Shown here: positions 28,049 to 40,007 of the stretch, in pieces
How the letters are laid out: every line of letters begins with the position of its first letter
Position numbering within the stretch: position 1 is the stretch's first letter
From: Aurantiacibacter atlanticus
Lineage (GTDB): Bacteria > Pseudomonadota > Alphaproteobacteria > Sphingomonadales > Sphingomonadaceae
Assembly (NCBI RefSeq): GCF_001077815.2
Contig: NZ_CP011310.1
Coordinates: 2,108,001 to 2,172,000, forward strand
Length of the DNA: 64,000 nt
Reading direction: 5' to 3'
Position numbers and translations under genes: made by a program
The notes under the pieces: generated by a model
Databases searched by the model: none
What the model was told of the DNA's origin: nothing
Seen by the model: only the letters and a program-made list of their open reading frames with translations

Positions 28049-29339
28049 TCTTGCATTCATGATCATGTGGTTCGTGGGCGGTCCGCCTATGATACCCGTC
28101 TTCGCATTGACCTCCATGGCAGGTATTGCCGCCGCGCAAATTCCTTCTGTGACATTAAAGAGAGTCATCTTGGCGGGGACCATCGGATATAGCATATTCT
28201 ACTATATTTGCGTATCATTTAATCTCGATATCGAAAAGGCAAGCTCCCTTTTCCCATTGTTGATGGAAATAAGTCCACTGCGTTCTCCAGAGTACATAAT
28301 GTCTCTTGCAGCCTTCATTGTCACTGCTTCCATTGCTTTGAAGAAGGCGCCGCATGTACGCAGGTTTTCTTCTCCGATGTCCTATCTTATCGCAGTTCTT
28401 TTCACAATTGGTCTTCTATATGCCGACCATTTCGCATCTGCAGATACACGCAGTACCTACAGCCGCCTTCCGCCCCCTGGGACCTCTTTCGCTTCCGCAA
28501 CCGGTCTGACAGGGATCGAGGTACCTGGTCCAGATTCTCGCAATCTGGTTATCGTAATTGTGGAATCCTGGGGTGTGCCTCAGGGCGAGCGGGTTCAAGC
28601 AATTTTCGACGCTGATTGGAAACGCCCGCACTGGGCGACGCGATATGACGTCAGCCAGGGCAATGTTCCATTCTACGGGTCAACGACGAGTGGCGAGCTA
28701 CGAGAGCTTTGCGGCCGCTATTCCACATATTCGGAGGTCGGAACATTTACAGATGATTGTTTGCCCTCCCGCTATCTGAAAGCCGGATATCAGACCACAG
28801 CCTATCACGGGTTTTCGCGGAGCTTCTTCTCGCGTGACGAATGGTATCCAAAAATAGGCTTCGGCCGATCCAAGTTTAGGGACATATTGGAAAGCGAGGG
28901 CATTTCGGAGTGTAAAGGCGTATTCGCTGGCTCCTGCGATCGAGAAATCCCCGCAGCAATAGCCGAGCAGCTGAAATCTTCGCATTCGCCGCAAATGATC
29001 TATTTCTTGACGCTGAACACGCATCTACCGATCATGGATGATCCGAAGCTCGGTACAGCGGATTGTCAACTGGGAGGGACGGCTTGGGCTCAAGCGAACC
29101 CTCAGCTTTGTCGACTGTTCCTGCTCCATCATCAGCTTGCCGATGAAATTGACAGGATGGCGATGGACCAACTCCTACCACCTACGGATTTCCTCATCGT
29201 AGGCGATCACTTTCCAGCATTTTTCGACCGCAGCAACCGCAAGCATTTTGTCCCTGGCGTCGTGCCTTGGGTATTCCTCAGCTATCGCGCCGATGCAAAC
29301 GGTGAAGAGCTGGACGAGAGGATAGGTCAGTCACACTAA
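28045..29339 (+). pseudogene. 3' piece of interrupted membrane protein of the alkaline phosphatase/sulfatase superfamily
   Basis: Carries all but the first 25 codons of the broken gene. It has about four membrane helices (residues up to 150 of the restored protein), then an exported enzymatic domain: VIVIVESWGVP (metal site), a candidate nucleophile Thr in YGSTTSGELRELCG, FLTLNTHLP and VGDHFPAFF. This resembles phosphoethanolamine/phosphoglycerol transferases and sulfatases. An internal ATG at 28059 would allow translation of 426 residues if a promoter exists in the IS, so partial function cannot be excluded. Restored length is 454 residues. Confidence 0.75.
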
Positions 29340-29415
29340 CAAATCACTGGGTTCGCTTTTCGTCCAATTACGAAATTGGCAATGAGCGCTTCGCCTCTCA
29401 TATCCCTGCGGGCGC

Positions 29416-29883
29416 TCAAATGAATTCGATCTTGTCCACGAGATAGAACTTCTCGCCGGAAGGGACAGTCACTTCGACTTCATCACCGACGCTCTTGCCG
29501 ATCAGGGCACGGGCGAGCGGACTTTCATAGGAAACGCGCCCAACCTTGGCATCGCTCTCCGCTTGACCGACGATCTGATATTTCAACGGCTTGTCATCTT
29601 CATCCAGAACGGTGACAGTCGCACCAAACACTACGCGATCGCCAGAAAGCGAAGCTGGATCAATGATCTGCGCGCGGCTGACCTTGTCTTCAAGATCGGC
29701 AATCTGCGCTTCGACCTGGCCCTGACGTTCCTTGGCGGCGTGATATTCGGCATTTTCCGAAAGGTCGCCATGCGCGCGCGCTTCCTCGATCGCATCCACG
29801 ATCAAGGGGCGCTCGGCCCGAAATGCCTTGAGATCAGCGGTCAGCTTTTCGTAGCCTTCAGCCAGCATCGGCACTTTTTGCAT
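29416..29883 (-). CDS. greA: Transcription elongation factor GreA
   Basis: Rescues backtracked RNA polymerase by stimulating transcript cleavage. The 155 residues show the coiled-coil N-terminal domain with the acidic tip ([19 protein letters not shown]) and the FKBP-like C-terminal domain ([30 protein letters not shown]). ATG 29883 is preceded by AGGGAA; a longer frame would add nine residues. It lies downstream of carB on the same strand. Confidence 0.96.
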   Translation of the reverse strand: MQKVPMLAEGYEKLTADLKAFRAERPLIVDAIEEARAHGDLSENAEYHAAKERQGQVEAQIADLEDKVSRAQIIDPASLSGDRVVFGATVTVLDEDDKPLKYQIVGQAESDAKVGRVSYESPLARALIGKSVGDEVEVTVPSGEKFYLVDKIEFI

Positions 29884-29986
29884 CGTGTTCCCTGTCTTCG
29901 TCTGATTCACCTGTCAAAACAACCCTGCCCCGCCCCGCGGGCGAAAAGCTCAGGTCAAATCTGGGTGAGAAGTTGGTTTCTAGATC

Positions 29987-32900
29987 TCAGCTATAATAGT
30001 CCTGCAAGCTCCTGACTGCAAGATCACTGGCCGAAACCGATACAATTGCCTGAGCTGCGGCCACCGATGCGGCGGCCGTCGTGTAATAAGGCACCCTGTT
30101 TTCCAGCACCGATGCGCGAATGGATTGGCTGTCCTTATGGCTCTGCCAGCCTTCCGTCGTATTGAACACGAGAGTAATCTCGCCATCGCTGATCTTGTCG
30201 ACAATATGCGGGCGGCCTTCGGCAACCTTATTGATCCGTTCAACCGGCAGGCCCTGTTCGGCAAGATATTGCTGTGTGCCTCCTGTCGCCACGACATTGA
30301 AGCCGTAATCGAGCAATTGGCGAACAGGCTCCACGATGTGCGGCTTGTCGCCATCCTTGACGGAAACGAACAAGGTTCCGCCTTTTGGCAGATCACTGCC
30401 ACCGGCGATTTGTGATTTGGTGTAGGCCGTGGCAAAATCGCTATCGATACCCATCACTTCGCCAGTGCTCTTCATTTCTGGTGTCAGCACCGGATCCGAT
30501 CCGGGGAAGCGTGCGAAGGGGAATACGGCTTCCTTCACCGCGACATAATCCATCTCTCGACGGATTTTAGGCAGATCGGCCAGTTTCTCTCCTGCCATAA
30601 CCCTTGCGGCGATTTTGGCGATTTGTGATCCAGTGGCCTTGGCAACGAAAGGCACGGTGCGGCTGGCGCGCGGGTTCACTTCGATTAGATAGACCTCGCC
30701 ATCCTTTACCGCGAATTGCACGTTCATCAATCCGCGCACTTCCAGCGCAATCGCGAGCGCTTCTGACTGGCGCTCCAGTTCCTCCACAATCTCATCCGAC
30801 AGGCTGTAGGGCGGGAGAGAACAGGCAGAATCGCCCGAATGGACGCCCGCCTCCTCGATATGCTGCATCACGCCTGCGACGACGACATCGTTCCCGTCGC
30901 ACAGGACATCGACATCGCATTCGATAGCATCGCGCAGATATTGGTCCACCAGCACCGGGCTACTGCCCGATACATTGACGGCCGTGGCGATATAATTATC
31001 AAGCTGCGCGTCGGAATCCACGATTTCCATAGCCCGCCCGCCAAGCACATAGCTGGGGCGAAGCAGCACCGGGTAACCGATGCGATGCGCCACAGCCATT
31101 GCCTCGTCACGGCTGTAGGCAATGCCGTTTTCGGGTTGCTTGAGCTTCAGCTTGTTTATCAGCCTGGCAAAGCGTTCACGATCTTCGGCAAGGTCGATCG
31201 CATCGGGACTGGTGCCAAGGATCGGGATGCCGGCATTTTCCAGCGCGCTCGCCAGCTTGAGCGGGGTCTGCCCCCCGAACTGCACGATCACGCCCTTCAG
31301 CGTGCCGCGTGAATGCTCCACCCGCAGGATTTCGAGCACATCCTCTGCCGTCAGCGGCTCAAAATAGAGGCGGTCGGATGTATCGTAATCAGTGGAAACC
31401 GTTTCCGGATTGCAATTGACCATGATGGTTTCATAGCCCGCTGCGCTCAGCGCAAAACAGGCGTGAACGCAGCAATAATCGAACTCGATCCCCTGCCCGA
31501 TGCGGTTGGGTCCGCCGCCAAGGATGACCACCTTTTCACGATCCGATGGCCAAGCCTCATTCTCCGGCTCTCCGAAGCTGGGGGCCTCATAAGTCGAATA
31601 CATATAGGGCGTGACCGCCTCAAATTCGGCGGCGCAGCTATCTATACGCTTGAATACCGGCAGCACGCCCAGCTTCTGCCGCAGCTTGCGCACCTCTTCC
31701 TCGCTGGTGGCACCCGCCATTGCGCGCAGGGCATCGTGCAGCAGGCCCGAACGCCTGGCCTGCGTTTCGCCAAGTCCACCCGCAACGCCAACAGACCGCA
31801 CGGCCAGCGTAGCCAGCCGCTTGTCAGAAAAGCCCATGGCCTTCAGCCGGCGCAATTCCTCTGCAGTGTTGGGCAGACCATTCTGGCCGATCATCGCCTC
31901 TTCGTAGATGATTTCCTCGACATGACGCAGGAACCACGGATCATAATGCGTGATCGCCTGCACGTCCTCCAGCGTGAAGCCTTCGCGGAATGCCTGCCCG
32001 ATATTGAGCAGCCTGTCGGGCGTCGCACGGCTGAGTGCTGCAGTGATCGTCTCGCGGTTGCCACCTTCCAGTTCAACCATGCGATTGAACCCGTCCAGCC
32101 CCGTTTCAAGGCCGCGGAGGGCCTTTTGCAGGCTTTCCTTGAAATTGCGCCCGATGGCCATGACCTCACCCACCGATTTCATCGCGGTGGACAGGAGGTT
32201 GTCCGCACCTTTGAATTTTTCAAAGGCGAAGCGCGGGATCTTGGTGACAACATAATCCAGCGTCGGTTCAAAGCTGGCGGGCGTTGCGCCGGTGATTTCG
32301 TTGGTGATTTCATCCAGCGTATAGCCAACCGCCAGCTTCGCCGCGACGCGGGCGATGGGAAAGCCGGTGGCCTTGGATGCCAGCGCCGATGAACGCGATA
32401 CGCGCGGGTTCATCTCGATCACGATGAGGCGGCCATCCTCGGGATTAACCGCGAACTGTACGTTCGATCCCCCTGTTTCCACTCCGATTTCGCGCAAGCA
32501 GGCGATGCTGGCATTGCGCATGATCTGATATTCCTTGTCGGTCAGCGTCAGGGCTGGCGCGACAGTGATGGAATCGCCGGTATGCACGCCCATCGGATCG
32601 ACATTTTCGATGGAGCAGATGATGATGCAATTGTCCGCCTTGTCGCGCACAACTTCCATCTCGAACTCTTTCCAGCCGAGCAGCGATTCCTCGATCAGAA
32701 CTTCTGTCGTGGGGCTGGCGTCGAGGCCGCTCTTCACGATCGCTTCAAATTCAGCCTTGTTATAGGCTATGCCGCCGCCGGTGCCGCCCATGGTGAAGCT
32801 GGGGCGGATGATGGACGGCAGGCCGGTGCGGTCGAGCACCTCCAGCGCCTCAACCAGATTGTGCGCGGTGCCGCTGCGCGCGCTTTCAAGGCCAATTTTG

Positions 32901-33310
32901 TCCATCGCATCGCGGAAACGCAGGCGGTTCTCGGCCTTGTCGATCACATCGGCCTTGGCCCCGATCATCTCGACGCCGTATTTCTCCAGCGTGCCGTCAG
33001 CATCCAACGCCAGCGCGCAATTCAATGCGGTCTGTCCGCCCATCGTAGGCAGCAGCGCATCGGGCCGTTCCTTGGCGATGATCTTGGCGACGATATCGGG
33101 CGTGATCGGCTCGATGTAGGTGGCATCCGCCATGTCAGGATCGGTCATGATCGTGGCGGGATTGGAATTGACGAGGATCACGCGATAGCCGTCCTCGCGC
33201 AAAGCCTTGATGGCCTGCGTGCCGGAGTAATCAAACTCGCAAGCTTGACCGATAATAATCGGGCCAGCGCCAATGACGAGGATGGAGGAGATGTCAGTGC
33301 GTTTGGGCAT
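29987..33310 (-). CDS. carB: Carbamoyl-phosphate synthase large subunit
   Basis: Makes carbamoyl phosphate for pyrimidines and arginine using two ATP. The 1107 residues contain two homologous ATP-grasp halves ([21 protein letters not shown] [17 protein letters not shown] at the start; [16 protein letters not shown] near residue 600) and a C-terminal MGS-like allosteric domain ([20 protein letters not shown]). Length is slightly above the usual 1070-1080. It begins one base within the stop of a 74-residue gene that separates it from carA. Confidence 0.97.
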   Translation of the reverse strand: MPKRTDISSILVIGAGPIIIGQACEFDYSGTQAIKALREDGYRVILVNSNPATIMTDPDMADATYIEPITPDIVAKIIAKERPDALLPTMGGQTALNCALALDADGTLEKYGVEMIGAKADVIDKAENRLRFRDAMDKIGLESARSGTAHNLVEALEVLDRTGLPSIIRPSFTMGGTGGGIAYNKAEFEAIVKSGLDASPTTEVLIEESLLGWKEFEMEVVRDKADNCIIICSIENVDPMGVHTGDSITVAPALTLTDKEYQIMRNASIACLREIGVETGGSNVQFAVNPEDGRLIVIEMNPRVSRSSALASKATGFPIARVAAKLAVGYTLDEITNEITGATPASFEPTLDYVVTKIPRFAFEKFKGADNLLSTAMKSVGEVMAIGRNFKESLQKALRGLETGLDGFNRMVELEGGNRETITAALSRATPDRLLNIGQAFREGFTLEDVQAITHYDPWFLRHVEEIIYEEAMIGQNGLPNTAEELRRLKAMGFSDKRLATLAVRSVGVAGGLGETQARRSGLLHDALRAMAGATSEEEVRKLRQKLGVLPVFKRIDSCAAEFEAVTPYMYSTYEAPSFGEPENEAWPSDREKVVILGGGPNRIGQGIEFDYCCVHACFALSAAGYETIMVNCNPETVSTDYDTSDRLYFEPLTAEDVLEILRVEHSRGTLKGVIVQFGGQTPLKLASALENAGIPILGTSPDAIDLAEDRERFARLINKLKLKQPENGIAYSRDEAMAVAHRIGYPVLLRPSYVLGGRAMEIVDSDAQLDNYIATAVNVSGSSPVLVDQYLRDAIECDVDVLCDGNDVVVAGVMQHIEEAGVHSGDSACSLPPYSLSDEIVEELERQSEALAIALEVRGLMNVQFAVKDGEVYLIEVNPRASRTVPFVAKATGSQIAKIAARVMAGEKLADLPKIRREMDYVAVKEAVFPFARFPGSDPVLTPEMKSTGEVMGIDSDFATAYTKSQIAGGSDLPKGGTLFVSVKDGDKPHIVEPVRQLLDYGFNVVATGGTQQYLAEQGLPVERINKVAEGRPHIVDKISDGEITLVFNTTEGWQSHKDSQSIRASVLENRVPYYTTAAASVAAAQAIVSVSASDLAVRSLQDYYS

Positions 33311-33534
33311 TAAAGGTACTTTCTCGCCAATTCAGCAAGTTGCTCGAACGCTTCTTTGCTCAACCGAAGCGTCTGAGAGACTTTACCCAGAATTTCGCGA
33401 TCCGCAGAACCCATCGTGTTGATTTGAATAAACTTCTCCCCGTCTTGCCCTTGGAGAGACCAACCGTCGTGGGTTTCCGAATGACGCACGTTAGTTTTGG
33501 GTTCTAGCTCGTCGAAATTTCTTATGATCGCCAT
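33310..33534 (-). CDS. Small unknown protein inserted between carA and carB
   Basis: A 74-residue soluble protein. Its centre, [20 protein letters not shown] then KVSQTL, recalls a small widespread family of unknown function sometimes misnamed in databases (recollection, not a search). Both ends overlap its neighbours by one base (TAATG at the carA stop and at the carB start), so it is co-translated with the two synthase subunits. It is predicted alpha-beta, with a C-terminal helix ([15 protein letters not shown]). No function is assigned. Confidence 0.75.
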   Translation of the reverse strand: MAIIRNFDELEPKTNVRHSETHDGWSLQGQDGEKFIQINTMGSADREILGKVSQTLRLSKEAFEQLAELARKYL

Positions 33535-34721
33535 TACTCGCCTTCCAACATCCCCACAAACTTCTCGAACAGATAAAAACTGTCCTGCGGCCCCGGTGAT
33601 GCTTCCGGGTGATACTGCACTCCGAACGCCTTCTTGCCGCTAATCGCGATCCCGCAATTGGAGCCGTCGAACAGCGAAACATGCGTCTGCTCCACGCCTT
33701 CGGGCAGTGTGTCGCCATCGACCGCGAAGCCGTGGTTCATGCTGGTGATCTCAACAAGGCCCGAAGTCTCGCCCCAGCCCTCGCCTACGCGTTGCACCGG
33801 ATGGTTCGCGCCGCGGTGGCCCTGGTGCATTTTGGCGGTCTTTGCGCCGGCTGCCAGCGCCAGCATCTGGTGGCCGAGGCAGATGCCGAACAGCGGCACG
33901 TCCTTGTCCAGCAGCGCCTTGATCACGGGCACCGCATATTCTCCCGTAGCCGCCGGATCGCCGGGGCCGTTGGAAAGGAATACGCCATCGGGGGATAGCG
34001 CCATGATCTCGTCCAGCGGGGTCTTGGCCGGAACCACCGTTACCCGCGCACCTGCCTTCACGAGGTTGCGGAAGATGTTGTCCTTACTGCCGTAATCTAT
34101 GGCAACGACATGCGGTTTGGCATCGCGGGGCGCGCGGCCATAGCCGTGGCCCAGCCGCCAGAATCCGCCTTCCCAACTTTCCTGCCCGCCGCGTGTCACG
34201 CGCTGGGCAAGATCCATGCCTTCCAGACCCGGCCATTCCTGCGCGCGTTGCAGCAGCGCATCCACATCGAACTGGCCCTGCGGGTCATAGGCGATCACTG
34301 CATTGGGCGCGCCATTCATGCGGATGCGGCGGGTAAGCGCGCGTGTATCCACGCCCGAAAGGCCGATCTTGCCGTGATCCTTCATCCACTGCACGAATTC
34401 GGTGGTGGAGCGGAAGTTGGAATGCAGCGTCACTTCCTCGCGCACGATGCAGCCCACCGCGCCTTCTACCGCGCTTTCAACATCCTCGTCATTCGCGCCG
34501 ACATTGCCGATATGCGGGAAGGTAAAGGTGATGATTTGCGCGGCGTAGGAAGGATCCGTCAGCACCTCCTGATACCCTGTCATCGCCGTGTTGAAGCAGA
34601 CTTCGCCCACCGCGCTGCCGGTGGCGCCGAAGCCCTTGCCCCAAACAACTGTGCCATCGGCCAGGACGAGAATGCCCGTCGCTCCTTTAGGTTGCGCGTG
34701 CGAGGAAGCGAGAAAGGCCAT
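33534..34721 (-). CDS. carA: Carbamoyl-phosphate synthase small subunit
   Basis: Glutamine amidotransferase subunit that feeds ammonia to CarB. The 395 residues have the N-terminal CPSase_sm domain (GYQEVLTDPSYAAQIITF) and a class I GATase domain with the nucleophile in FGICLGHQML and the His-Glu pair in YHPEASPGPQD. GGAG lies just before the ATG. It heads the carA-small gene-carB unit, divergent from yqeY. Confidence 0.97.
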   Translation of the reverse strand: MAFLASSHAQPKGATGILVLADGTVVWGKGFGATGSAVGEVCFNTAMTGYQEVLTDPSYAAQIITFTFPHIGNVGANDEDVESAVEGAVGCIVREEVTLHSNFRSTTEFVQWMKDHGKIGLSGVDTRALTRRIRMNGAPNAVIAYDPQGQFDVDALLQRAQEWPGLEGMDLAQRVTRGGQESWEGGFWRLGHGYGRAPRDAKPHVVAIDYGSKDNIFRNLVKAGARVTVVPAKTPLDEIMALSPDGVFLSNGPGDPAATGEYAVPVIKALLDKDVPLFGICLGHQMLALAAGAKTAKMHQGHRGANHPVQRVGEGWGETSGLVEITSMNHGFAVDGDTLPEGVEQTHVSLFDGSNCGIAISGKKAFGVQYHPEASPGPQDSFYLFEKFVGMLEGE

Positions 34722-34874
34722 AGAGGCTCCCGTTGAATCAATGGACCGGCGATGTGTGCTAAGTCCCAGCGGCTAGTCACCGCTGCGCCTCCCGTCAAGC
34801 ACAAGGCTTGGCTTTGTTGCGCTGTGGCCTAAGTAGGACGCAATCATCCACAGGAAAAGACTGCGAGACACCCC

Positions 34875-35327
34875 ATGCTGAGGGATACCATCAAGACCGA
34901 GACCATTACCGCGATGAAGGCGGGCGATAAGCCGCGCGTCGCCGCGCTGCGCCTGATTTCCGCCAAGATCAAGGACCGCGACATCGAAGAACGAACCAAA
35001 AGCGGTTCAGGCAATGATGATGCGATGGTGATCGATGTATTGCAGAAAATGGCCAAGCAGCGCCGCGAATCGATCCAGATGTATGAAGATGGTGGCCGCA
35101 CTGAACTTGCGAACCAGGAAAAGGGTGAGCTGGCAGTGATCGAGGAATTCCTGCCCCAGCAAATGAGCGAGGCAGAAACCAGGGCCGCGATCGAAGCGAT
35201 CAAGGCCGAACTTGGCGCTGACGGCATGAAGGACATGGGCCGCGTTATGGGCGAGCTCAAGGGCCGTCATGGCACACAATTGGACATGGGCCGTGCCAGC
35301 GGCTGGGTAAAGGAATCACTTTCATGA
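34875..35327 (+). CDS. GatB/YqeY domain protein
   Basis: A 150-residue protein of the YqeY family, related to the tail domain of the GatB amidotransferase that contacts tRNA. Typical marks are TETITAMKAGDKPRVAALRL, the central QRRESIQMYEDGGR and the C-terminal GMKDMGRVMGELK. Its exact cellular role is not established. From memory it often precedes dnaG-rpoD in alphaproteobacteria, as here. Its stop overlaps the lipoprotein gene by four bases. Confidence 0.9.
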   Translation: MLRDTIKTETITAMKAGDKPRVAALRLISAKIKDRDIEERTKSGSGNDDAMVIDVLQKMAKQRRESIQMYEDGGRTELANQEKGELAVIEEFLPQQMSEAETRAAIEAIKAELGADGMKDMGRVMGELKGRHGTQLDMGRASGWVKESLS

Positions 35328-36025
35328 AGGCTTTCGTTTTCAGCCTTGCTGCGGCTGCGCCCCTATTGCTCGGGGCATGCTCTTCAGAGCAGGAACCAGC
35401 CCCTAAAACCAGGGCAGAGCGCAGCCCTGCCACCATGGGACAGCGCACGCTGGTCGCAGCGGGTCTGAGCGCGCAGAGCCTTGGCCCCAAGATCGTCGGT
35501 CCGCAGGGTCCCGAAGTCTCTTCCGAGATCAGCTTTGAAGGTCAGCCTGTCGCGCGCATGGTCAGCTATGTCGCCTGCCCCGCCCCTGCCGAGGGCGAGG
35601 CAGCTGCAGAAGAATGCGTGCCTGCCGATATGCCGGCGAGCACGATTTACACCTATGTCCATCGTATCACCTCGACAGGCGCGGATACAGAAGCGCAGCC
35701 CTTCGCCTTTCGCACAACGCGCCCGGCCAGCGGCTTTGCCAAGGTTATCGGCTATGACCGCTTGCAGGCAGAAAGCACGCTTGGCCACGATTATACGATC
35801 GGCGTGGCAGAGGATGCAGGCTTGCTGATCTGGCGGATCGAAGCAGGCGATGGCTGGGGTGAAGGCGAGGAACTGACCTTTTTCTGGCAATCGACCATGC
35901 CCCCTGCCGGCCCTGGCGAAGCGTTTGAAGTGCAGAGCTACACCGGCACTGCTGACCTCACCGGCCCTTTCCCCGCGCCCGAAAAACCTGCAGGGGAAGC
36001 GGGGACAGGCAGCGCGTCCCGCTAG
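35324..36025 (+). CDS. Putative lipoprotein of unknown function
   Basis: A 233-residue protein with a type II signal peptide and lipobox LLGAC (Cys19). The mature part is acidic with a proline/alanine-rich end (PAPEKPAGEAG), and has beta-rich stretches such as FAFRTTRPASGFAKVIGYD. I do not recognise a family. It overlaps yqeY by four bases and is followed 33 bp later by dnaG, so it is embedded in the macromolecular-synthesis operon, but a link to replication is not evident. Confidence 0.72.
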   Translation: MKAFVFSLAAAAPLLLGACSSEQEPAPKTRAERSPATMGQRTLVAAGLSAQSLGPKIVGPQGPEVSSEISFEGQPVARMVSYVACPAPAEGEAAAEECVPADMPASTIYTYVHRITSTGADTEAQPFAFRTTRPASGFAKVIGYDRLQAESTLGHDYTIGVAEDAGLLIWRIEAGDGWGEGEELTFFWQSTMPPAGPGEAFEVQSYTGTADLTGPFPAPEKPAGEAGTGSASR

Positions 36026-36057
36026 GCACGAATCGCTCGGGTCTGTAGGGTCAGGCG

Positions 36058-37953
36058 ATGGCGCTTTCCCCGCAATGGCTGGATGAACTCAAGAGCAGGA
36101 TAACCCTGTCCACGCTCATCCAGCGCACCACCAAACTGCAGCGCGCGGGGCGCGAGTGGAAGGCCTGTTGCCCCTTCCATAATGAGAATACGCCCAGCTT
36201 CACCGTCAACGATCAGAAGGGCTTTTATCATTGCTTTGGTTGCGGCGTGCATGGCGGCGCAATCGACTGGATGATGGGCCAGCGCGGCATGGAGTTCATG
36301 GATGCGGTGAAGGAACTGGCCTCCGAAGCTGGAATGGACGTGCCTGCGCCCGATCCGCGCGCGGCGCAGGCAGCGCAAAAGCGCGCTTCTTTGCATGACG
36401 TGATGCAGGCCGCGCAGGAATGGTTCGTAGCGCGGCTCAATTCGGATGAAGGTGTCGGCGCCCGTGAATATCTGGCGCGGCGCGGCCTGTCGCAGCGGAT
36501 CATTGAACAATTCGGCTTTGGCTACGCCCCCGATGACAAGCAATCGCTGAAACAGGCGCTCGGCCAGTTTGACGAGGCAATGCTGGTCGAATGCGGCCTG
36601 CTCATCAGCGTCGATGACAAGCTGCCATATTCGCGTTTTCGCGGGCGGGTAATGCTACCCATTCACGACCCGCGCGCGCGGGTCATCGCCTTTGGCGGAC
36701 GCATTCTGGAAGACCGGCAAGGCGTGGCAAAATATCTCAACAGCCCAGATACGCCGTTATTCGACAAGGGGCGCAACCTCTACAATCTTCATCGCGCGTC
36801 GCCTGCCAGCCGCAAGGCGGACAGGGTCATCGCTGTCGAAGGCTATATGGATGTGATTGCGCTGGCGCAGGCGGGTTTTGAAGATGCCGTTGCGCCAATG
36901 GGCACCGCTCTTACCGAACATCAGATAGAATTGCTGTGGCGCATGGCCGATAAGCCCTTGCTATGCCTTGATGGGGACAATGCTGGCGTGCGTGCCGCCA
37001 TGCGCGCTGCAGAGCGGACGCTGCCGCTCCTGCGCCCTGGCCATTCATTGCGCATTGTCACCTTGCCTGCGGGCCTTGATCCGGACGATCTGCTCAAGCG
37101 CGATGGCCCTGCCGCGGTCGAGAAATTACTCGCATTGCCCAGATCGCTACTCGATCTGATCTGGGAACATGAGCGCTCGGCCCAGCCGCTGTCTTCGCCA
37201 GAGGATAAGGCGGGGCTGAAAGCGCGTCTGATGGATCATGTCGACACAATCCAGCATCCCGACATCAAATCGCTTTATCGCCGCGAATTGCTGGAACGAT
37301 ATAGCAATTTCGCCTTTCCTAAGCGCGAATTCACGCCGCATGGCAAAAATCGCAGCGGTGGCAGCTTCAATCGCAAGCAGGATCAGGAACGCGCCCCGCC
37401 ATACGTTGCAGAGCGCCTGCGCCGTGCGGTAAGCGGCGCTATTCGCGATACGCTGTCGCAGGCCGTACTGGTCGGGCTGGCCCGATATCCCGGCGAGATT
37501 CATCGCCATGCAGACAGCCTGCTCAGCCTTTCCGATAGTGACCGACAAGTCGCACAGGCTGTCAATTTTCTACTCGAATACGCGCAAATGCTTGAAGCGG
37601 GCGAGGAACCGCCCATATCAGCGCAAGGAATTCTTCCGGCGACGCCGGATAACGCCCGTTTCTCCTTCCTCGTTGAAGGTTCCGATCCGGACGACGCGAG
37701 GGAGGATCTTGCCGAAGCAGTTTCGCTGCTGGTCGAAAGGCCAGCGCTTGATGCGGCAATTGCTGCGGCGACCAGCCGTTTCGAGGCCGATCCCGATGGC
37801 GCTTTTGAAGAGCAGCAAAGACTGCGCAAACGAAAGCTGGAAATTGAGGCGCGTCTCGGGCAAATGGCAAGAAAACGGGCCGCGATGGCGGCAGATAAAT
37901 ATTCATCGCCCGGCGTAGCCGATACCGCTGCGGGCGAACAGGAAACGGACTGA
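36058..37953 (+). CDS. dnaG: DNA primase DnaG
   Basis: Makes RNA primers at the replication fork. The 631 residues show the CHC2 zinc finger at about 40-62 ([21 protein letters not shown]), the TOPRIM core ([26 protein letters not shown]) and a C-terminal helicase-binding region. Length is normal. It is followed ten bases later by rpoD, the conserved macromolecular-synthesis arrangement. Confidence 0.97.
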   Translation: MALSPQWLDELKSRITLSTLIQRTTKLQRAGREWKACCPFHNENTPSFTVNDQKGFYHCFGCGVHGGAIDWMMGQRGMEFMDAVKELASEAGMDVPAPDPRAAQAAQKRASLHDVMQAAQEWFVARLNSDEGVGAREYLARRGLSQRIIEQFGFGYAPDDKQSLKQALGQFDEAMLVECGLLISVDDKLPYSRFRGRVMLPIHDPRARVIAFGGRILEDRQGVAKYLNSPDTPLFDKGRNLYNLHRASPASRKADRVIAVEGYMDVIALAQAGFEDAVAPMGTALTEHQIELLWRMADKPLLCLDGDNAGVRAAMRAAERTLPLLRPGHSLRIVTLPAGLDPDDLLKRDGPAAVEKLLALPRSLLDLIWEHERSAQPLSSPEDKAGLKARLMDHVDTIQHPDIKSLYRRELLERYSNFAFPKREFTPHGKNRSGGSFNRKQDQERAPPYVAERLRRAVSGAIRDTLSQAVLVGLARYPGEIHRHADSLLSLSDSDRQVAQAVNFLLEYAQMLEAGEEPPISAQGILPATPDNARFSFLVEGSDPDDAREDLAEAVSLLVERPALDAAIAAATSRFEADPDGAFEEQQRLRKRKLEIEARLGQMARKRAAMAADKYSSPGVADTAAGEQETD

Positions 37954-37963
37954 CGATCTGAAT

Positions 37964-39982
37964 ATGGCTTCCAAGGCAAAAAACACCCGGCCCTCCGATG
38001 ATGCGCCCCTGATCGACCTCAACGAGGCGTCGATCAAAAAGATGATCGCAAAGGCAAAGCGCAAGGGCTACGTCACTTATGACGAGCTGAACGAAGCTTT
38101 GCCTTCGGACCAGATGAGCGCTGACCAGATTGAGGACATCCAGACCGCGATAAGCGACATGGGTGTGCAAATCGTGGAAAGCGATGAAGAAGCGCAGGAA
38201 GACGATGACGGTCCCGAAGAGATCGCACCGACTGGCTCTGAATCGCAGGCCGAAGACAAGCAGAACGTTCCTGAAAAGAAGAAAAGCGTCGCCGGTGAAG
38301 GCCGCACTGATGACCCTGTGCGCATGTATCTGCGCGAAATGGGCGCGGTCGAACTGCTCAGCCGAGAAGGCGAAATCGCCATTGCCAAGCGCATTGAGGC
38401 TGGCCGCGATACGATGATCATGGGCCTGTGTGAAAGCCCGATCACGTTCCACGCCATCATCATGTGGTCAGAAGCGCTCAATAATGAAGAGATGCAGCTT
38501 CGCGAAATTCTCGATCTCGACGCCATGCTGTCGAAGGAACCTCCCGTCGAAAAGATGGAGGAGGAAAACGAGGATGATGACGGCGAGATTTCAGAAGAAA
38601 CTGCCGGTCCCACCATCCGCGATGATGACGAGGATGATGACGAATCCGAAGACGATGATGATGAGGATGGCGAAGGCTCTGGCAGCAAGCGCGACGAGGA
38701 AGAGGAAGAGGACAACACCATGTCCCTCGCGCAGATGGAAGCTGCGCTCAAACCCGATGCCCTCGAACGTTTCGCCCGCATCACCGATCTGTTCAAGAAA
38801 TTTGAGAACCTGCAGGCCGAGCGGGTTGATGTTCTTGGTGCCGGAGAAGCTTTTTCCAAGGCCAAGGAAAACAGATATGAATCCCTGCGCGAGGAATTGA
38901 CGGCTGAAGTTGAATCGGTGCAGTTCCACGCGACCAAGATCGAATATCTGGTCGACAATCTCTACGCCTTCAATCGTCGACTGACCGCCTTGGGTGGCCA
39001 GATGCTGCGCCTTGCCGAACGGCACAAGGTCAAGCGCATCGATTTCCTCCAGTCCTATATCGGCAACGAAATGGACGAAACATGGCTGCAGGAACGCGCG
39101 AAGAAGGACAAGAAATGGGCTGCCTTCGCCGATAAGGAAGCTGACGCGGTTGAGCGTATCCGCGCGGAAATCGCCGATATTGCCAGCCAGACCGGCATGA
39201 GCCTCAATGAATTCCGCCGCATCGTGAACATGGTGCAGAAGGGTGAGCGCGAGGCGCGCATTGCCAAGAAGGAAATGGTTGAGGCGAACCTGCGCCTGGT
39301 GATCTCCATCGCCAAGAAATACACCAATCGCGGCCTGCAATTCCTCGACCTCATTCAGGAAGGCAATATCGGCCTGATGAAGGCGGTCGATAAATTTGAG
39401 TATCGTCGCGGTTACAAATTCAGCACCTATGCGACCTGGTGGATCCGGCAGGCGATAACACGGTCGATCGCCGATCAGGCGCGCACCATCCGTATTCCGG
39501 TGCACATGATCGAAACGATCAACAAGCTGGTGCGCACCAGCCGCCAGTTCCTGCATGAGCAGGGCCGAGAACCTACTCCCGAAGAAATGGCAGAGCGTCT
39601 GTCCATGCCTTTGGAAAAGGTCCGCAAGGTGATGAAGATCGCCAAGGAGCCGATCAGCCTTGAAACGCCGATTGGCGACGAGGAAGATTCGCATCTGGGC
39701 GATTTCATCGAGGACAAAAACGCTGTCATCCCCGTGGATGCCGCGATCCAGGCCAATCTCAAGGAAACCGTCACCCGCGTTCTTGCATCGCTTACTCCAC
39801 GTGAAGAACGCGTGCTGCGAATGCGCTTTGGCATTGGCATGAATACCGATCACACGCTGGAAGAGGTCGGCCAGCAGTTCAGCGTGACGCGCGAACGTAT
39901 TCGCCAGATCGAAGCAAAGGCGCTGCGCAAGCTCAAGCACCCGAGCCGTTCACGCAAAATGCGCTCTTTCCTCGATCAGTGA
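37964..39982 (+). CDS. rpoD: Primary sigma factor RpoD (sigma-70)
   Basis: Housekeeping promoter-recognition subunit of RNA polymerase. The 672 residues run through region 1.1 (residues about 15-75), region 1.2 ([11 protein letters not shown]), a very acidic non-conserved insert at about 190-250, region 2 ([30 protein letters not shown]), region 3, and region 4 with the [23 protein letters not shown]. The acidic insert is common in alphaproteobacterial sigma-70. The gene directly follows dnaG. Confidence 0.97.
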   Translation: MASKAKNTRPSDDAPLIDLNEASIKKMIAKAKRKGYVTYDELNEALPSDQMSADQIEDIQTAISDMGVQIVESDEEAQEDDDGPEEIAPTGSESQAEDKQNVPEKKKSVAGEGRTDDPVRMYLREMGAVELLSREGEIAIAKRIEAGRDTMIMGLCESPITFHAIIMWSEALNNEEMQLREILDLDAMLSKEPPVEKMEEENEDDDGEISEETAGPTIRDDDEDDDESEDDDDEDGEGSGSKRDEEEEEDNTMSLAQMEAALKPDALERFARITDLFKKFENLQAERVDVLGAGEAFSKAKENRYESLREELTAEVESVQFHATKIEYLVDNLYAFNRRLTALGGQMLRLAERHKVKRIDFLQSYIGNEMDETWLQERAKKDKKWAAFADKEADAVERIRAEIADIASQTGMSLNEFRRIVNMVQKGEREARIAKKEMVEANLRLVISIAKKYTNRGLQFLDLIQEGNIGLMKAVDKFEYRRGYKFSTYATWWIRQAITRSIADQARTIRIPVHMIETINKLVRTSRQFLHEQGREPTPEEMAERLSMPLEKVRKVMKIAKEPISLETPIGDEEDSHLGDFIEDKNAVIPVDAAIQANLKETVTRVLASLTPREERVLRMRFGIGMNTDHTLEEVGQQFSVTRERIRQIEAKALRKLKHPSRSRKMRSFLDQ

Positions 39983-40007
39983 AACAAGGTTTGGGCGGGA
40001 CACCGCT

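Noticed and set aside
31313..32392. Open frame of 359 codons antisense to carB
   Set aside because: Same reason: it is a shadow of a highly conserved gene and has no ribosome site or domain.
38591..39940. Long open frame (449 codons) antisense to rpoD
   Set aside because: It mirrors rpoD's codon structure in a GC-rich genome. The rpoD protein on the other strand is unmistakable and the antisense product has no recognisable domain.
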